Positions 1-10,263 of a DNA stretch of 45,672 bases are shown one piece after another (position 1 is the stretch's first letter; every line of letters starts with the position of its first letter). Location: positions 1-45,672 of the forward strand of contig JAQBQF010000053.1 of NCBI GenBank assembly GCA_028287115.1. Reading direction: 5' to 3'. The notes below the pieces were generated by a model. That model was not told where the DNA came from. It made no database searches and worked only from the letters and a program-made list of their open reading frames with translations. This stretch comes from Myxococcales bacterium. GTDB lineage: Bacteria > Myxococcota_A > Polyangia > Haliangiales > Haliangiaceae. Position numbers and translations under genes: made by a program.

Positions 1-2
1 GC

Positions 3-923
3 CACGGGGCCGCCGTGATCGATCGCTCACCGGCCTCGCCGGCTCCCGTCGAGACCGCCCAGCTGCTGCAGAAGGGTATCGAGGCTTACGACGAGCTCAA
101 GTTCGATGAGGCGGTCGCCGCGCTCGACCAGGCGCGCGATCTCGCGGATCGCACGGGCGCAGCGGGGCTGACCAAGACGCAACTGTCGGATCTGTTCCTC
201 TATCGCGGCCTCGTCAAAGCACAGCAAACAGATGCGACCGCGGCCTGGGACGAGCTGATCACCGCGAGCGTCGTCGACCCGACCCGCGATCTCGATCCCG
301 CACGGTTCCCGCCGAAGGTCGGTGTCGAGCTCGCGCGTGCACACGAACAGGTGATCCATCAGCGATCGGCAGCCTCGCTCGCGGTCGATGCGCCGGCCGG
401 ATGTTCGGTCACGGTCGACGGCACGGCACAGACCGGCGAGGTCAAGCACATCACCGGCCCACATTGGGTTCGCGCGGTGTGTCCCGACTACGCTCCGTGG
501 GGCGTCCGCATCGATCTGACGTCACTCGGCGCGCGCGTGCTCGCGACGCCTACGTTGTACGCGGCACCTGTCGAATCGGATCTGCTCGTGCAAGCACGCG
601 TGTCGGGTGCACGCTCGCTCGTGATCGCGGAGGTCCACGGCGACGTCGCGACTGCGCGTCTGCTCACGCTCGACGGGCGCGAGCGCGATCGCCGCACGGT
701 CACGATCAAAGGCGATCTGTCGCCGCTCGCGGAGGCGATCAACACGCTGCTGATTCCGACGCCACCGCAGCACTGGTACCAGAAACGCTGGGCATGGGCC
801 GCCGGCGCCGCGACCTTGGCGGCGATCGTGCTCGTACCGATCACGGCGGTGATCGCGCGCGACCGCAGTGCGACGGACCTCTCGGTGCGACCCGTGTGGC
901 CCACGGGCGTGACCCCCCTATGA
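3..923 (+). CDS. TPR/PEGA-type membrane-anchored protein, 5' end outside window
   Basis: The frame is open to the left edge, so the true start is probably outside the window; the first usable internal start is GTG at 15, giving 302 residues. A helical first half (VETAQLLQKGIEAYDELKFD...) resembles TPR repeats that count a bundle of inputs. Residues about 125-170 (LAVDAPAGCSVTVDG and following) look like a PEGA domain, a small beta fold common in myxobacterial envelope proteins. One hydrophobic helix follows near the C-terminus (WAWAAGAATLAAIVLVPITA), then a short tail. The stop overlaps the start of the kelch lipoprotein gene (ATGA), so the two are translationally coupled. No catalytic motif is visible; a structural or scaffold role in the envelope is inferred from the family only. 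Confidence 0.75.
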   Translation, partial: HGAAVIDRSPASPAPVETAQLLQKGIEAYDELKFDEAVAALDQARDLADRTGAAGLTKTQLSDLFLYRGLVKAQQTDATAAWDELITASVVDPTRDLDPARFPPKVGVELARAHEQVIHQRSAASLAVDAPAGCSVTVDGTAQTGEVKHITGPHWVRAVCPDYAPWGVRIDLTSLGARVLATPTLYAAPVESDLLVQARVSGARSLVIAEVHGDVATARLLTLDGRERDRRTVTIKGDLSPLAEAINTLLIPTPPQHWYQKRWAWAAGAATLAAIVLVPITAVIARDRSATDLSVRPVWPTGVTPL

Positions 924-2359
924 AGAAGCTCGCGTTGTGCATGCTGACGGCGTGTGGGACCAATGCCGCGGTGGTCTCGCCGGTGATCGACGTGCCCCTC
1001 AACGACAACGCTTCGGCGTTTCCCCTCGACGAGATCACGCTCGCCGTCGCGCACAAAGGCTCGACCGTCGACATCACGTCCGCCACGTTCAAGAAGGGGC
1101 AGGCCGTCGAGCTCTCTGGTGTGCCGTTCGGCGACGATCTCGTGATCCACATGACCGGCCGGGTCGGGACCAGCGAGGTCGCCTACGGCCGCACGTGCGC
1201 CTTCTCGGTCAGCTCGTCGAGCGACGTCCCGACACCGCACCTGTTCTTCTCGCGGTCGGTCAAGTTCGCGGATCTCTCGGGCTATACGCCGCGCGAGCGC
1301 GTCGGGGGAAACGCCGTGACGACGTTCGACGGCGCCGGGCTCCTCCTCGGCGGCATCGATCCGAATAATCAGACTGCGAACCAGGATCTCGAGCATCTCG
1401 ATCCGCGGACCGGCGAATTCCGGATCATCGGCAGCGTGCAACCGCGGGTCGGAGCGATGGCGGCGACGCTGGGCACCGACAGCGGTAGCTCCCGGATCGC
1501 ACTGGTCGGCGGACTCGATTCCACGACGATGCTCGGTGCCGGGTTCGTCGAGATCATCCAGCCCGAGGCCGCGTTCGATCGCCGCGTCGACAAGATCGAT
1601 GATGCGCAGATCGCACGCGAGAATCTCAGCGCGACCGCACTCACGGACGGGCGCATCATCGTGATCGGCGGCCAGGCTCCGAACCAGCCCGTCTCGCGCG
1701 ATGTCGACGAAATCGCGATCCAGAGCGGCACCGCAGCCGTTCGCCAGCTCCGCGCGCAACTCACGACCGAGCGGCAGATGCACACCGCAACGCGTCTCGG
1801 CGATGACGTCGGTGCATCGGTCCTCGTTGCAGGCGGACTCGATCACATGAACCTGCCGATCTCCGACGCCGAGCTCTTCAAGCCCCTCAGCGAGAACTTC
1901 TCGCCGACGTTCGTCGCGAAGATGAAGATCCCGCGCTACGCGCACAAGGCCGTGCTCATGCCCGACGGTAGCGTGCTGATGATCGGCGGCCTCGACGCAG
2001 GCGGCAACGCGATCTCGACGATCGAACGGTTCACGCTCGACGGCGGCTTCACGACCGTCGGCGATCTACCGCCCAACGCAGGGCGCATCGACTTCGCCGC
2101 GACGACGCTCCCCGATGGCCGCGTGCTGATCACCGGCGGCCGCCGCTCTCCACTGCTCGCACCCGTCGATGCGGCCTTCATCGCTCGCCTCGATCCCATC
2201 GACGGCTCGGTCGACATCGTCGGCACCGATCACCTCTCGGTCCCGCGCGCGCGCCACCAAGCAACGCTCCTCTGCGACGGCACCGTGTTCGTCGACGGCG
2301 GCACCACCGAGCCCGTCTCCGCCGAGCGTTACAACCCGCCGTCAGCGGGCCGGCGCTAG
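920..2359 (+). CDS. Kelch-repeat lipoprotein
   Basis: 479 residues from the ATG at 920, which overlaps the previous stop as ATGA. The N-terminus MKKLALCMLTACGTN is a short signal peptide with a lipobox (LTAC), so export and lipid anchoring are expected. The body has repeated Gly-Gly strand motifs typical of kelch blades: LLLGGIDP, ALVGGLDS, VIGGQAP, VAGGLDH, MIGGLDA, ITGGRR and VDGGTTE. That is enough for a six- or seven-bladed beta propeller. Such propellers bind proteins or glycans; the ligand cannot be told from sequence. A longer reading of the same frame that starts upstream lies inside the preceding gene and was not used, because the signal peptide marks the real start. Confidence 0.85.
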   Translation: MKKLALCMLTACGTNAAVVSPVIDVPLNDNASAFPLDEITLAVAHKGSTVDITSATFKKGQAVELSGVPFGDDLVIHMTGRVGTSEVAYGRTCAFSVSSSSDVPTPHLFFSRSVKFADLSGYTPRERVGGNAVTTFDGAGLLLGGIDPNNQTANQDLEHLDPRTGEFRIIGSVQPRVGAMAATLGTDSGSSRIALVGGLDSTTMLGAGFVEIIQPEAAFDRRVDKIDDAQIARENLSATALTDGRIIVIGGQAPNQPVSRDVDEIAIQSGTAAVRQLRAQLTTERQMHTATRLGDDVGASVLVAGGLDHMNLPISDAELFKPLSENFSPTFVAKMKIPRYAHKAVLMPDGSVLMIGGLDAGGNAISTIERFTLDGGFTTVGDLPPNAGRIDFAATTLPDGRVLITGGRRSPLLAPVDAAFIARLDPIDGSVDIVGTDHLSVPRARHQATLLCDGTVFVDGGTTEPVSAERYNPPSAGRR

Positions 2360-2756
2360 GAAGCAGGCCGTTCTCGAGATCGGCGTTGACGGTGCGAAAG
2401 ACCGCTCCTCACACGCTCGGCCGGGCCCTTCGCGCAGCCGGCGAAACAGACGCGTATCTGCGGTCTGCGTGAAGTGCTCGCAGCTGGCGCCGACTCGAAC
2501 GTGAATACCGTCGAAGGGGCGGCCGCGGGACGAGATCGCGCGTTCTTCACGCGGCACTGATCGGCTACCCGGCCGGTGACGATGACGCTAGCGCAGCAGC
2601 ACGCGTTCCATTGCGGCGGGAAGGCGTTCTCGGCCACGATGTCGAACGAGCTGTAACGCAGCGAACCCGATCACGAGGTCCTACGGTCGGCCCGAAGTCG
2701 CGCACTCGTAAGCCTCCGTTCGTGCGGTACAGACCGTCGTCGCAGAACGCGCGGCT

Positions 2757-2828
2757 GGCCTGTGGATTTGATGACCGGCGACATTGCCTCCACGCATCGA
2801 GATTCGCCGGTCACAAGCTCCACAGGCC
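2757..2828. repeat. Nested inverted repeat (hairpin 1)
   Basis: Outer arms GGCCTGTGGA (2757-2766) and TCCACAGGCC (2819-2828) are perfect complements. Inner arms TGACCGGCGA (2772-2781) and TCGCCGGTCA (2804-2813) are also perfect complements. They are separated by a symmetrical 5+5-base internal loop, and the apical loop is 22 bases. This gives a 72-base structure with two 10-bp stems. There is no T-run, so it is not a classical terminator. It resembles REP-type palindromes that associate with RAYT transposases, and a RAYT gene lies 380 bases downstream. Confidence 0.7.
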
Positions 2829-2904
2829 CTGGCCCACGCGCCCACGCTCCTCCCTGAATCAAATAAAATTTGATCCGGAGAAGGAGAGCTCGCGCGTGGG
2901 CCAG
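2829..2904. repeat. Nested inverted repeat (hairpin 2)
   Basis: It starts directly after hairpin 1. Arms CTGGCCCACGCG (2829-2840) and CGCGTGGGCCAG (2893-2904) are perfect 12-base complements. The tip is a second perfect stem, ATCAAAT (2858-2864) and ATTTGAT (2868-2874), with a 3-base loop. The part between is pyrimidine-rich on the left and purine-rich on the right (GCTCCTCC against GGAGAAGGAGAGC), so it pairs partly. The AT-rich tip on a GC-rich stem is unlike the surrounding DNA. Confidence 0.7.
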
Positions 2905-3210
2905 CGCGTGTGCGTTTTGTGAGCTGCCCGGGCTCGAAGTGCAAGCTGGGCGATGGGCAGGTCATAAAACCACATGCGTGCCTCGCGTTCTGCGACGCCC
3001 GTAGGTGTTGCAGTTTGAATCGATCCGGCGGTGATCACACGTACGCGAGCTCGACTGCATCACGCGCATGCGGCGTAGCAATCCGAATCGAGGTCCGAGG
3101 TCTCCGTGGCAATCGCATGAAAAGTGCGGGAATTTGGACGAAGGTGCGCGTTCCGATAAATATCGGCGAAATCAATCGATCTCGATTCCAACCCTTGGTA
3201 GAGGTTGAGG

Positions 3211-3975
3211 GTGGCGGGGAATCTCAACACGTGTGCGCGGAAGGTTCATGTTCAACAGAACCTGCGTTACCGCGACCGCAACGGTCAGAGACGCGGAGGT
3301 CCGCGCAACGGCGCAGGTCGTCCGCCGAAGGGGCCTCGCTCGAGTGAGCGACACGAGACGCGAGCCGAGCTCACGGGGCGAGATCCGATCCTCGTCACCG
3401 TTCGCGTGTCGAAAGAAGTCGGCAATCTACGAAGGCGCAAGGTGTATCGTGCGGTCCGTTTCGCGCTCGACACGGCGGCCAGGCGCATCGACTTTCGCGT
3501 CGTGCACTTCAGCCTGCAGCGCACGCATCTTCACCTGATCGTCGAAGCTGACAGCAAGCTCGCGCTGTCGCGGGGAATGCAGGGCTTCCTGATCTCCGCC
3601 GCGCGACACATCAATTCAGAGATCGTGATGAGCTCTGGGAAGACGCGACGTGGAGTCGTGTTCCCGGATCGGTATCACGCGAGCGTGCTGACCTCGCCGA
3701 AGCAGTGCCGCAACGCGATCTCGTACGTGCTCAACAACTGGCGACGCCACAAAGAAGATCGGGCGAGCTTCGCGAACGCCTGGGTTGTCGATCCGTTCTC
3801 GAGCGCCGTGAATTTCGGCGGGTGGGTGGAGCTCGAGGATTCGCCCTTCTTGTTTCCCGTCCGCAAGACGTACGAACGTCTGCACACGGTGACGCCCCAG
3901 ACGTGGCTGCTCAAGATCGGTTGGGCGAGACACGGATCGATCGGCGCGAAGGAAGTACCCGGGCGACCCAGCTAG
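3211..3975 (+). mobile_element. REP-associated tyrosine transposase (RAYT, Y1 HUH family)
   Basis: 254 residues from the GTG at 3211, preceded by GAGG with a 6-base spacer; a TTG at 3205 is the alternative. An Arg/Gly-rich N-terminal stretch (RRGGPRNGAGRPPKG, residues 28-42) is typical of the myxobacterial members and probably binds DNA. The HUH metal motif is THLHLIVEA, with His106 and His108. The catalytic tyrosine is probably Tyr172 in ISYVLNNWRRH, with Tyr155 in DRYHAS as a less likely choice. RAYTs are domesticated IS200/IS605-type nickases that act on REP palindromes as single strands. There are no IS-type ends; the two hairpins just upstream are the best candidates for its substrate. 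The frame is intact. Confidence 0.85.
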
Positions 3976-4330
3976 CGCGAGCCGAAACCACTCGCGGCTG
4001 TTTCACGATGCCTTTCGGCGCATCGAGCTCTCAAGGTCGAGACGTTCGAGCTTCTTAACGGCTGTAGTGCAACGCATCGATCTCTAGCGAGGACGCTGTC
4101 GGCGGGGAGAATGGTTCGCCAGGTGCGCCGGCTCCCCACGACCGCGTTCGCACCTCCGGGCGAATCGGCACCGCGATCGTTCCTTCGCCAGCGGGCGCGC
4201 CGAGGCGGACGCGCCCATCGTGGCGCTGGGCGACGCTGCCGGTGAGTCAGCGAGGAACGCCGGCAGGTCGCTTAGGTTCCCTCGTGAAGACCGCGTGTCA
4301 TGAGTCCACGCGGCCTTACGAGCTAATCGC
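3976..4330 (+). other. Intergenic stretch, no gene seen
   Basis: About 355 bases between the transposase and the small frame at 4331. It contains only short frames without a credible start, and no obvious hairpin or terminator was found by eye. The promoter of the following CMD/aldo-keto reductase operon should lie here, but no clear -35/-10 pair could be assigned. Confidence 0.4.
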
Positions 4331-4491
4331 ATGGACTCGCGGTTGCTACAGATGGAACGAGAGAACGAGGAGGGAATCACCGTGGAGATCAGAAAGAGGA
4401 GCGGCTTGAAGCCCTCGAGTAGGGCGCCGGCCGTGCATATCACCAGCACCGTGCGCATCGATGAGAAGGTCACCGATGATCGGGTGCGCAA

Positions 4492-4495
<4 letters not shown>
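4331..4495 (+). CDS. Possible small protein of 54 residues, coupled to the CMD gene
   Basis: An ATG at 4331 opens a 54-residue frame (MDSRLLQMERENEEG... ending DDRVRK) whose TGA overlaps the ATG of the next gene. The product is charged and without a signal peptide or membrane segment. It matches no family I recognise. It could be a genuine leader protein, or the C-terminal remnant of a lost gene of the same operon. The overlapping stop/start is the only positive sign; there is no strong ribosome site in front of it. Confidence 0.3.
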
Positions 4496-5834
<1,339 letters not shown>

Positions 5835-5928
5835 GACGATGATCCTGCATGCGGGCCGGCGTTCGCTTGCGATCCAACACAAGTGGCGCTGCGGGATCTT
5901 CCACCTGCGGCTTGGGCAGCTCTCGTAG

Positions 5929-6228
5929 GTTTGGCAACCTCGAGGAGAACCTCTCGAAGCGATCGCTCACGACCTGCGCCACAAGTTCGCGTGGCATTGG
6001 GTGCTCGACGGCGGCGACATCTTCCGCCTGTCGAAGATCCTCGGCCACTCATCCGTCGTGGTCACACAGAAGACCTGCGCGCACCTCGTTCCCGAGATGT
6101 GAGAGCAGGACTATCGCCGCGTCTCATTCGTCGTGCCCGACCAAAGCGCCGTTTACGCACTCACGAAGCGAAGGCACGAGAAGCTCGCGTCCCAATCTCA
6201 AGGTTCTGTGCGCGTAGTGCACATGTGA
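5929..6228 (+). pseudogene. Remnant of a tyrosine recombinase (phage-type integrase), C-terminal part
   Basis: Reading the frame of 5953 gives EAIAHDLRHKFAWHWVL, then GGDIFRLSKILGHSSVVVTQKTCAHLVPEM and a TGA at 6100-6102. This is the C-terminal catalytic part of a tyrosine recombinase: HDLRH supplies the Arg/His pair and LGHSS the second His. The nucleophile position, normally Tyr in TYAHL, is Cys here (TCAHL). Beyond the TGA the same frame continues with EQDYRRVSFVVPD, as expected if a TGG codon became TGA, and ends at 6226-6228. Upstream the frame is closed by TAG at 5926-5928 and the N-terminal two thirds are absent. It is therefore dead, and marks an old integration event next to the toxin-like pair. 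Confidence 0.75.
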
Positions 6229-6382
6229 ACAACCTCACCAACCGCATGTGACAAGGGCGCGCGATCTACCCGATGGGTCTGACGTTACTCATCGTTTGAG
6301 TAGGTAGAACTACTAGCATTTCGGAAAATAGATCTAACATTATCATCAGTTACTTGAATTAGTTGCCCGCTGCGCCCATCCT
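6229..6382 (+). promoter_or_regulatory. A+T-rich promoter region with inverted repeat
   Basis: This stretch is markedly richer in A and T than the rest of the window. It holds a 17-base inverted repeat TACTCA-TCGTT-TGAGTA at 6286-6302, directly followed by the short palindrome GTAGAACTAC at 6304-6313. It lies just upstream of the two-gene unit at 6383-7710, where an autoregulatory operator would be expected for a toxin-antitoxin-like operon. No -35/-10 pair of good quality could be fixed, so the promoter itself is inferred. Confidence 0.45.
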
Positions 6383-7273
6383 ATGGTCGTGACGCTGCAA
6401 GTGGCTGAGCTCCGCCCGCAGACCAAGTACCAGTATGGTGCTGCGGATCCGGTTTGTGCGCCAGGTGCACACGGATCGTTCCAGGATCGCATCGCTCGCA
6501 GGCGGGCACCGGAGCCGGTTTCGCAAAGGCCGCTGACCAAGGCTACGCTCGTGCGACAGGAGCCACTGCCTTACGAGTTGCGGCCTGAGTTTTCCGAAAA
6601 GGCGCAATCAGAGCATTCTCATCGCCAGACGATCCACGATCTCCTCACCCGTCTCGTAGGGCTGGTGGTCGCCTCGTTCGCGTCGAAGGATGGCGACGCG
6701 TGGGTTGATTATTGGGCCGAGCACCTTCACGAGTATCAGGAGCAATCGACTGCTCTTCGCAAACTGATGAAGCTGATCGGGATGCAGGACGAAACGGTCG
6801 AAGGCCAGGCTGACGAATGCGATCTGGCGATCGTCGATCGATTCCCGGATGCTGCTGGCGAATTCGCCTTCCTCGAGTACACAGTTCATCGATGCCGCAA
6901 GCGGATCGTCGGCTTCAAGTCAAATATCGTTGACGAGGAGAATCGGGCCGCAGACGCAGAGGCGGCGACACGGTTCAATTACTTCGCTGCCTGCTACAGC
7001 ATGTGCCTGACCGCGCTGGCACTCATTGCGACGCCTCAGAGCTACGACATCACGACCGAGTTCAAGCCGTCCGATGATGTTGTCGAAAGCATCTGGACGA
7101 TCGCTCGGTTTGCGGCGCTTGAAATGAATGATGCATCGACGCACGGCGCGAATTACCGTACGCCAGTCGCGCTACGTGAAGAGGACGCGCCCGCCGTGGC
7201 TCGTGCGACCGAGATTGCCGACGACTTCTCCGATGCCGAAGAGAGGATCCGACGGCACGAGCAGAGCGCTTGA
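6383..7273 (+). CDS. Unrecognised protein upstream of a MazF/PemK-like toxin
   Basis: 296 residues from the ATG at 6383. I do not recognise a family. The first 70 residues are basic and Pro/Arg-rich. The rest is predicted helical and acidic, with a central part rich in aromatic residues (VDYWAEHLHEYQ) and a hydrophobic helix around FNYFAACYSMCLTALALIA. There is no signal peptide. Its TGA overlaps the TTG start of the MazF-like gene, so the two are translationally coupled. That position is where an antitoxin normally sits, but classical MazF antitoxins are only about 70-100 residues with a DNA-binding fold, which is not visible here. It may be an unusual antitoxin or an unrelated passenger gene. 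Confidence 0.65.
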   Translation: MVVTLQVAELRPQTKYQYGAADPVCAPGAHGSFQDRIARRRAPEPVSQRPLTKATLVRQEPLPYELRPEFSEKAQSEHSHRQTIHDLLTRLVGLVVASFASKDGDAWVDYWAEHLHEYQEQSTALRKLMKLIGMQDETVEGQADECDLAIVDRFPDAAGEFAFLEYTVHRCRKRIVGFKSNIVDEENRAADAEAATRFNYFAACYSMCLTALALIATPQSYDITTEFKPSDDVVESIWTIARFAALEMNDASTHGANYRTPVALREEDAPAVARATEIADDFSDAEERIRRHEQSA

Positions 7274-7710
7274 GTGCTCCACAAACGCCGGGGACCAAGA
7301 TTCGAATCGCCCCCGCCCCGGCGAATAGCGCGATCTACGTGCATCCTGGTGACGTTCTCTGGATGAGTATTCCCGGAGCGATTGCAGGTCACGAACAAGC
7401 ATATGAGCGACCGTGGGTCGTGATTTCGGCGAATAGGGCACACAAGCGAGGGCTCGATCTCGTGATCGCGGTGCCTCTAACGAAGCAAGTCCAGACGGGC
7501 GGGATTTTCCGTGAAGCAAGGATCGATGTCGCTGCAGATGACATCGAGACGACAGACGCGCGGTTCGAGAAGGCGAATTGCCTCGCCTTGAGCGAGCACA
7601 TCCGCAGCATTTCCGTCGAAAGATGCGGCGGGACGGTAGGCAAGGTCAACAAGCGGATCGTGAACAGCATCCGTCTTGCGGTCTCGTTCCTGCTAGAGCT
7701 TCCGCCCTGA
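7270..7710 (+). CDS. MazF/PemK-family endoribonuclease toxin
   Basis: 146 residues from the TTG at 7270, which overlaps the previous stop; a GTG at 7339 (VHPGDVLW) would give 123 residues, closer to the family norm of about 110-120. Family marks are GDVLW near residues 27-31, RPWVVIS at 47-53 with the conserved Arg, and AVPLTK at 67-72 with the conserved Thr. The C-terminal helix ends VNSIRLAVSFLLELPP. MazF/PemK toxins cut mRNA at short specific sites and are held inactive by a partner protein. No canonical antitoxin of the AbrB or RHH type is next to it; the only coupled gene is the 296-residue one before it. Confidence 0.85.
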   Translation: MSAPQTPGTKIRIAPAPANSAIYVHPGDVLWMSIPGAIAGHEQAYERPWVVISANRAHKRGLDLVIAVPLTKQVQTGGIFREARIDVAADDIETTDARFEKANCLALSEHIRSISVERCGGTVGKVNKRIVNSIRLAVSFLLELPP

Positions 7711-7772
7711 TTCCTGGCCGGGTACAACGTCGGTGCAACGCCGGCACCGGCCTTGCGCCTCGACTGCCTTAG

Positions 7773-9497
<1,725 letters not shown>

Positions 9498-9627
9498 TGG
9501 GTTGTACGAAGCGTGCACACTGGGCAAGCCTGGTGCACGTCCTTGATCCAGGAATACGCGATCTTGCGTGTGGTTTTCAATGGTCTCTCCATTGCACCAT
9601 TCCGGCACGTTGAAGGGACGGGTCTAT

Positions 9628-10263
9628 ATGGTGTGGGCGGTGGCACTGGCTGCCTGCCATGTAGGCCAAGACTACAAGCCGGACGGCTCGGTTGCGCCCG
9701 ATGGGAGCACCCAGAAGCCGGGTCTCAACGTGACCTGGTCGAGCAATCCCGACATCCCTGTGGACCTCGGTAACGGGATGACGATCGATAGCGCCACGTT
9801 CAAGCTCGATACGTTTCGCGTGATCGGAGATGCGGGCGATAGCCAGACGACCAAGAGCGACTTCGACATCACGTGGTCGTCGAACGGCGGCCCCAGCAGG
9901 ATCACGTTCGCGAATGCACCGACAGGCCTCTACTCGCGCGTGTCGATCCAGGCGGATGGACACATCATCGATTACTCCTACGAGATCAAGGGCACCGTAA
10001 AGCTCGGAACGACGACGTACGACTACGACATCCACGATCGCAACGCGCTGAACGTGTCGTTGATGATCAACAAGACGTTGCAACCCGGAGGCGGGGCGAC
10101 CGTGAGGTTGCAGTTGCAGCTCCAGGCAGCCGTGACGGCCGTCAATTGGGCGGCGTTCACGCCGGATGATCACTCGATCGATTTCGACACGTTCGACGCG
10201 CAGATGCCGGCGTTTCGCACGAATCTGCTGCAGGGCTTTGTCGTCGACCCTGTCGACGAATAG
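9628..10263 (+). CDS. Putative lipoprotein of unknown function
   Basis: 211 residues from the ATG at 9628. MVWAVALAACHVG is a very short signal peptide with lipobox ALAAC, so a lipid-anchored envelope protein is expected. The mature part is beta-rich, with alternating Thr/Ile/Val strands (MTIDSATFKLDTFRVIG, FDITWSSNGGPSRITF, IKGTVKLGTTTYDYDI) and no catalytic motif. I do not recognise a family; the fold looks like a single beta-sandwich similar to DUF4382-type proteins, but that is only an impression. It is divergent from the sigma54 activator (130 bases between starts) and ends base-to-base with the HEAT-repeat gene on the other strand. Confidence 0.7.
   Translation: MVWAVALAACHVGQDYKPDGSVAPDGSTQKPGLNVTWSSNPDIPVDLGNGMTIDSATFKLDTFRVIGDAGDSQTTKSDFDITWSSNGGPSRITFANAPTGLYSRVSIQADGHIIDYSYEIKGTVKLGTTTYDYDIHDRNALNVSLMINKTLQPGGGATVRLQLQLQAAVTAVNWAAFTPDDHSIDFDTFDAQMPAFRTNLLQGFVVDPVDE

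Larger units (their letters stand above)
2360..3210 (+). other. Gene-poor stretch with hairpins
   Basis: No convincing coding frame is seen on either strand: the open frames here are short, Arg/Ser-rich and lack starts with ribosome sites. The middle part holds two large inverted repeats (listed separately). After them, 2905-3210 is less GC-rich than its surroundings but shows no gene. The stretch lies between the kelch gene and the transposase gene and is probably the non-coding flank of the latter. Confidence 0.5.

Noticed and set aside
488..1945. Minus-strand frame of 485 codons opposite the PEGA and kelch genes
   Set aside because: Same shadow pattern; composition is Arg/Asp-rich with no motif.
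7711..7772. Stem CGGTGC/GCACCG between the convergent toxin and sigma54-activator genes
   Set aside because: Only 6 bp and no T-run, so it was not called as a terminator.
9620..9660. TGGCAC near the lipoprotein start as a sigma54 promoter
   Set aside because: No correctly spaced TTGC element and it lies inside the coding start.
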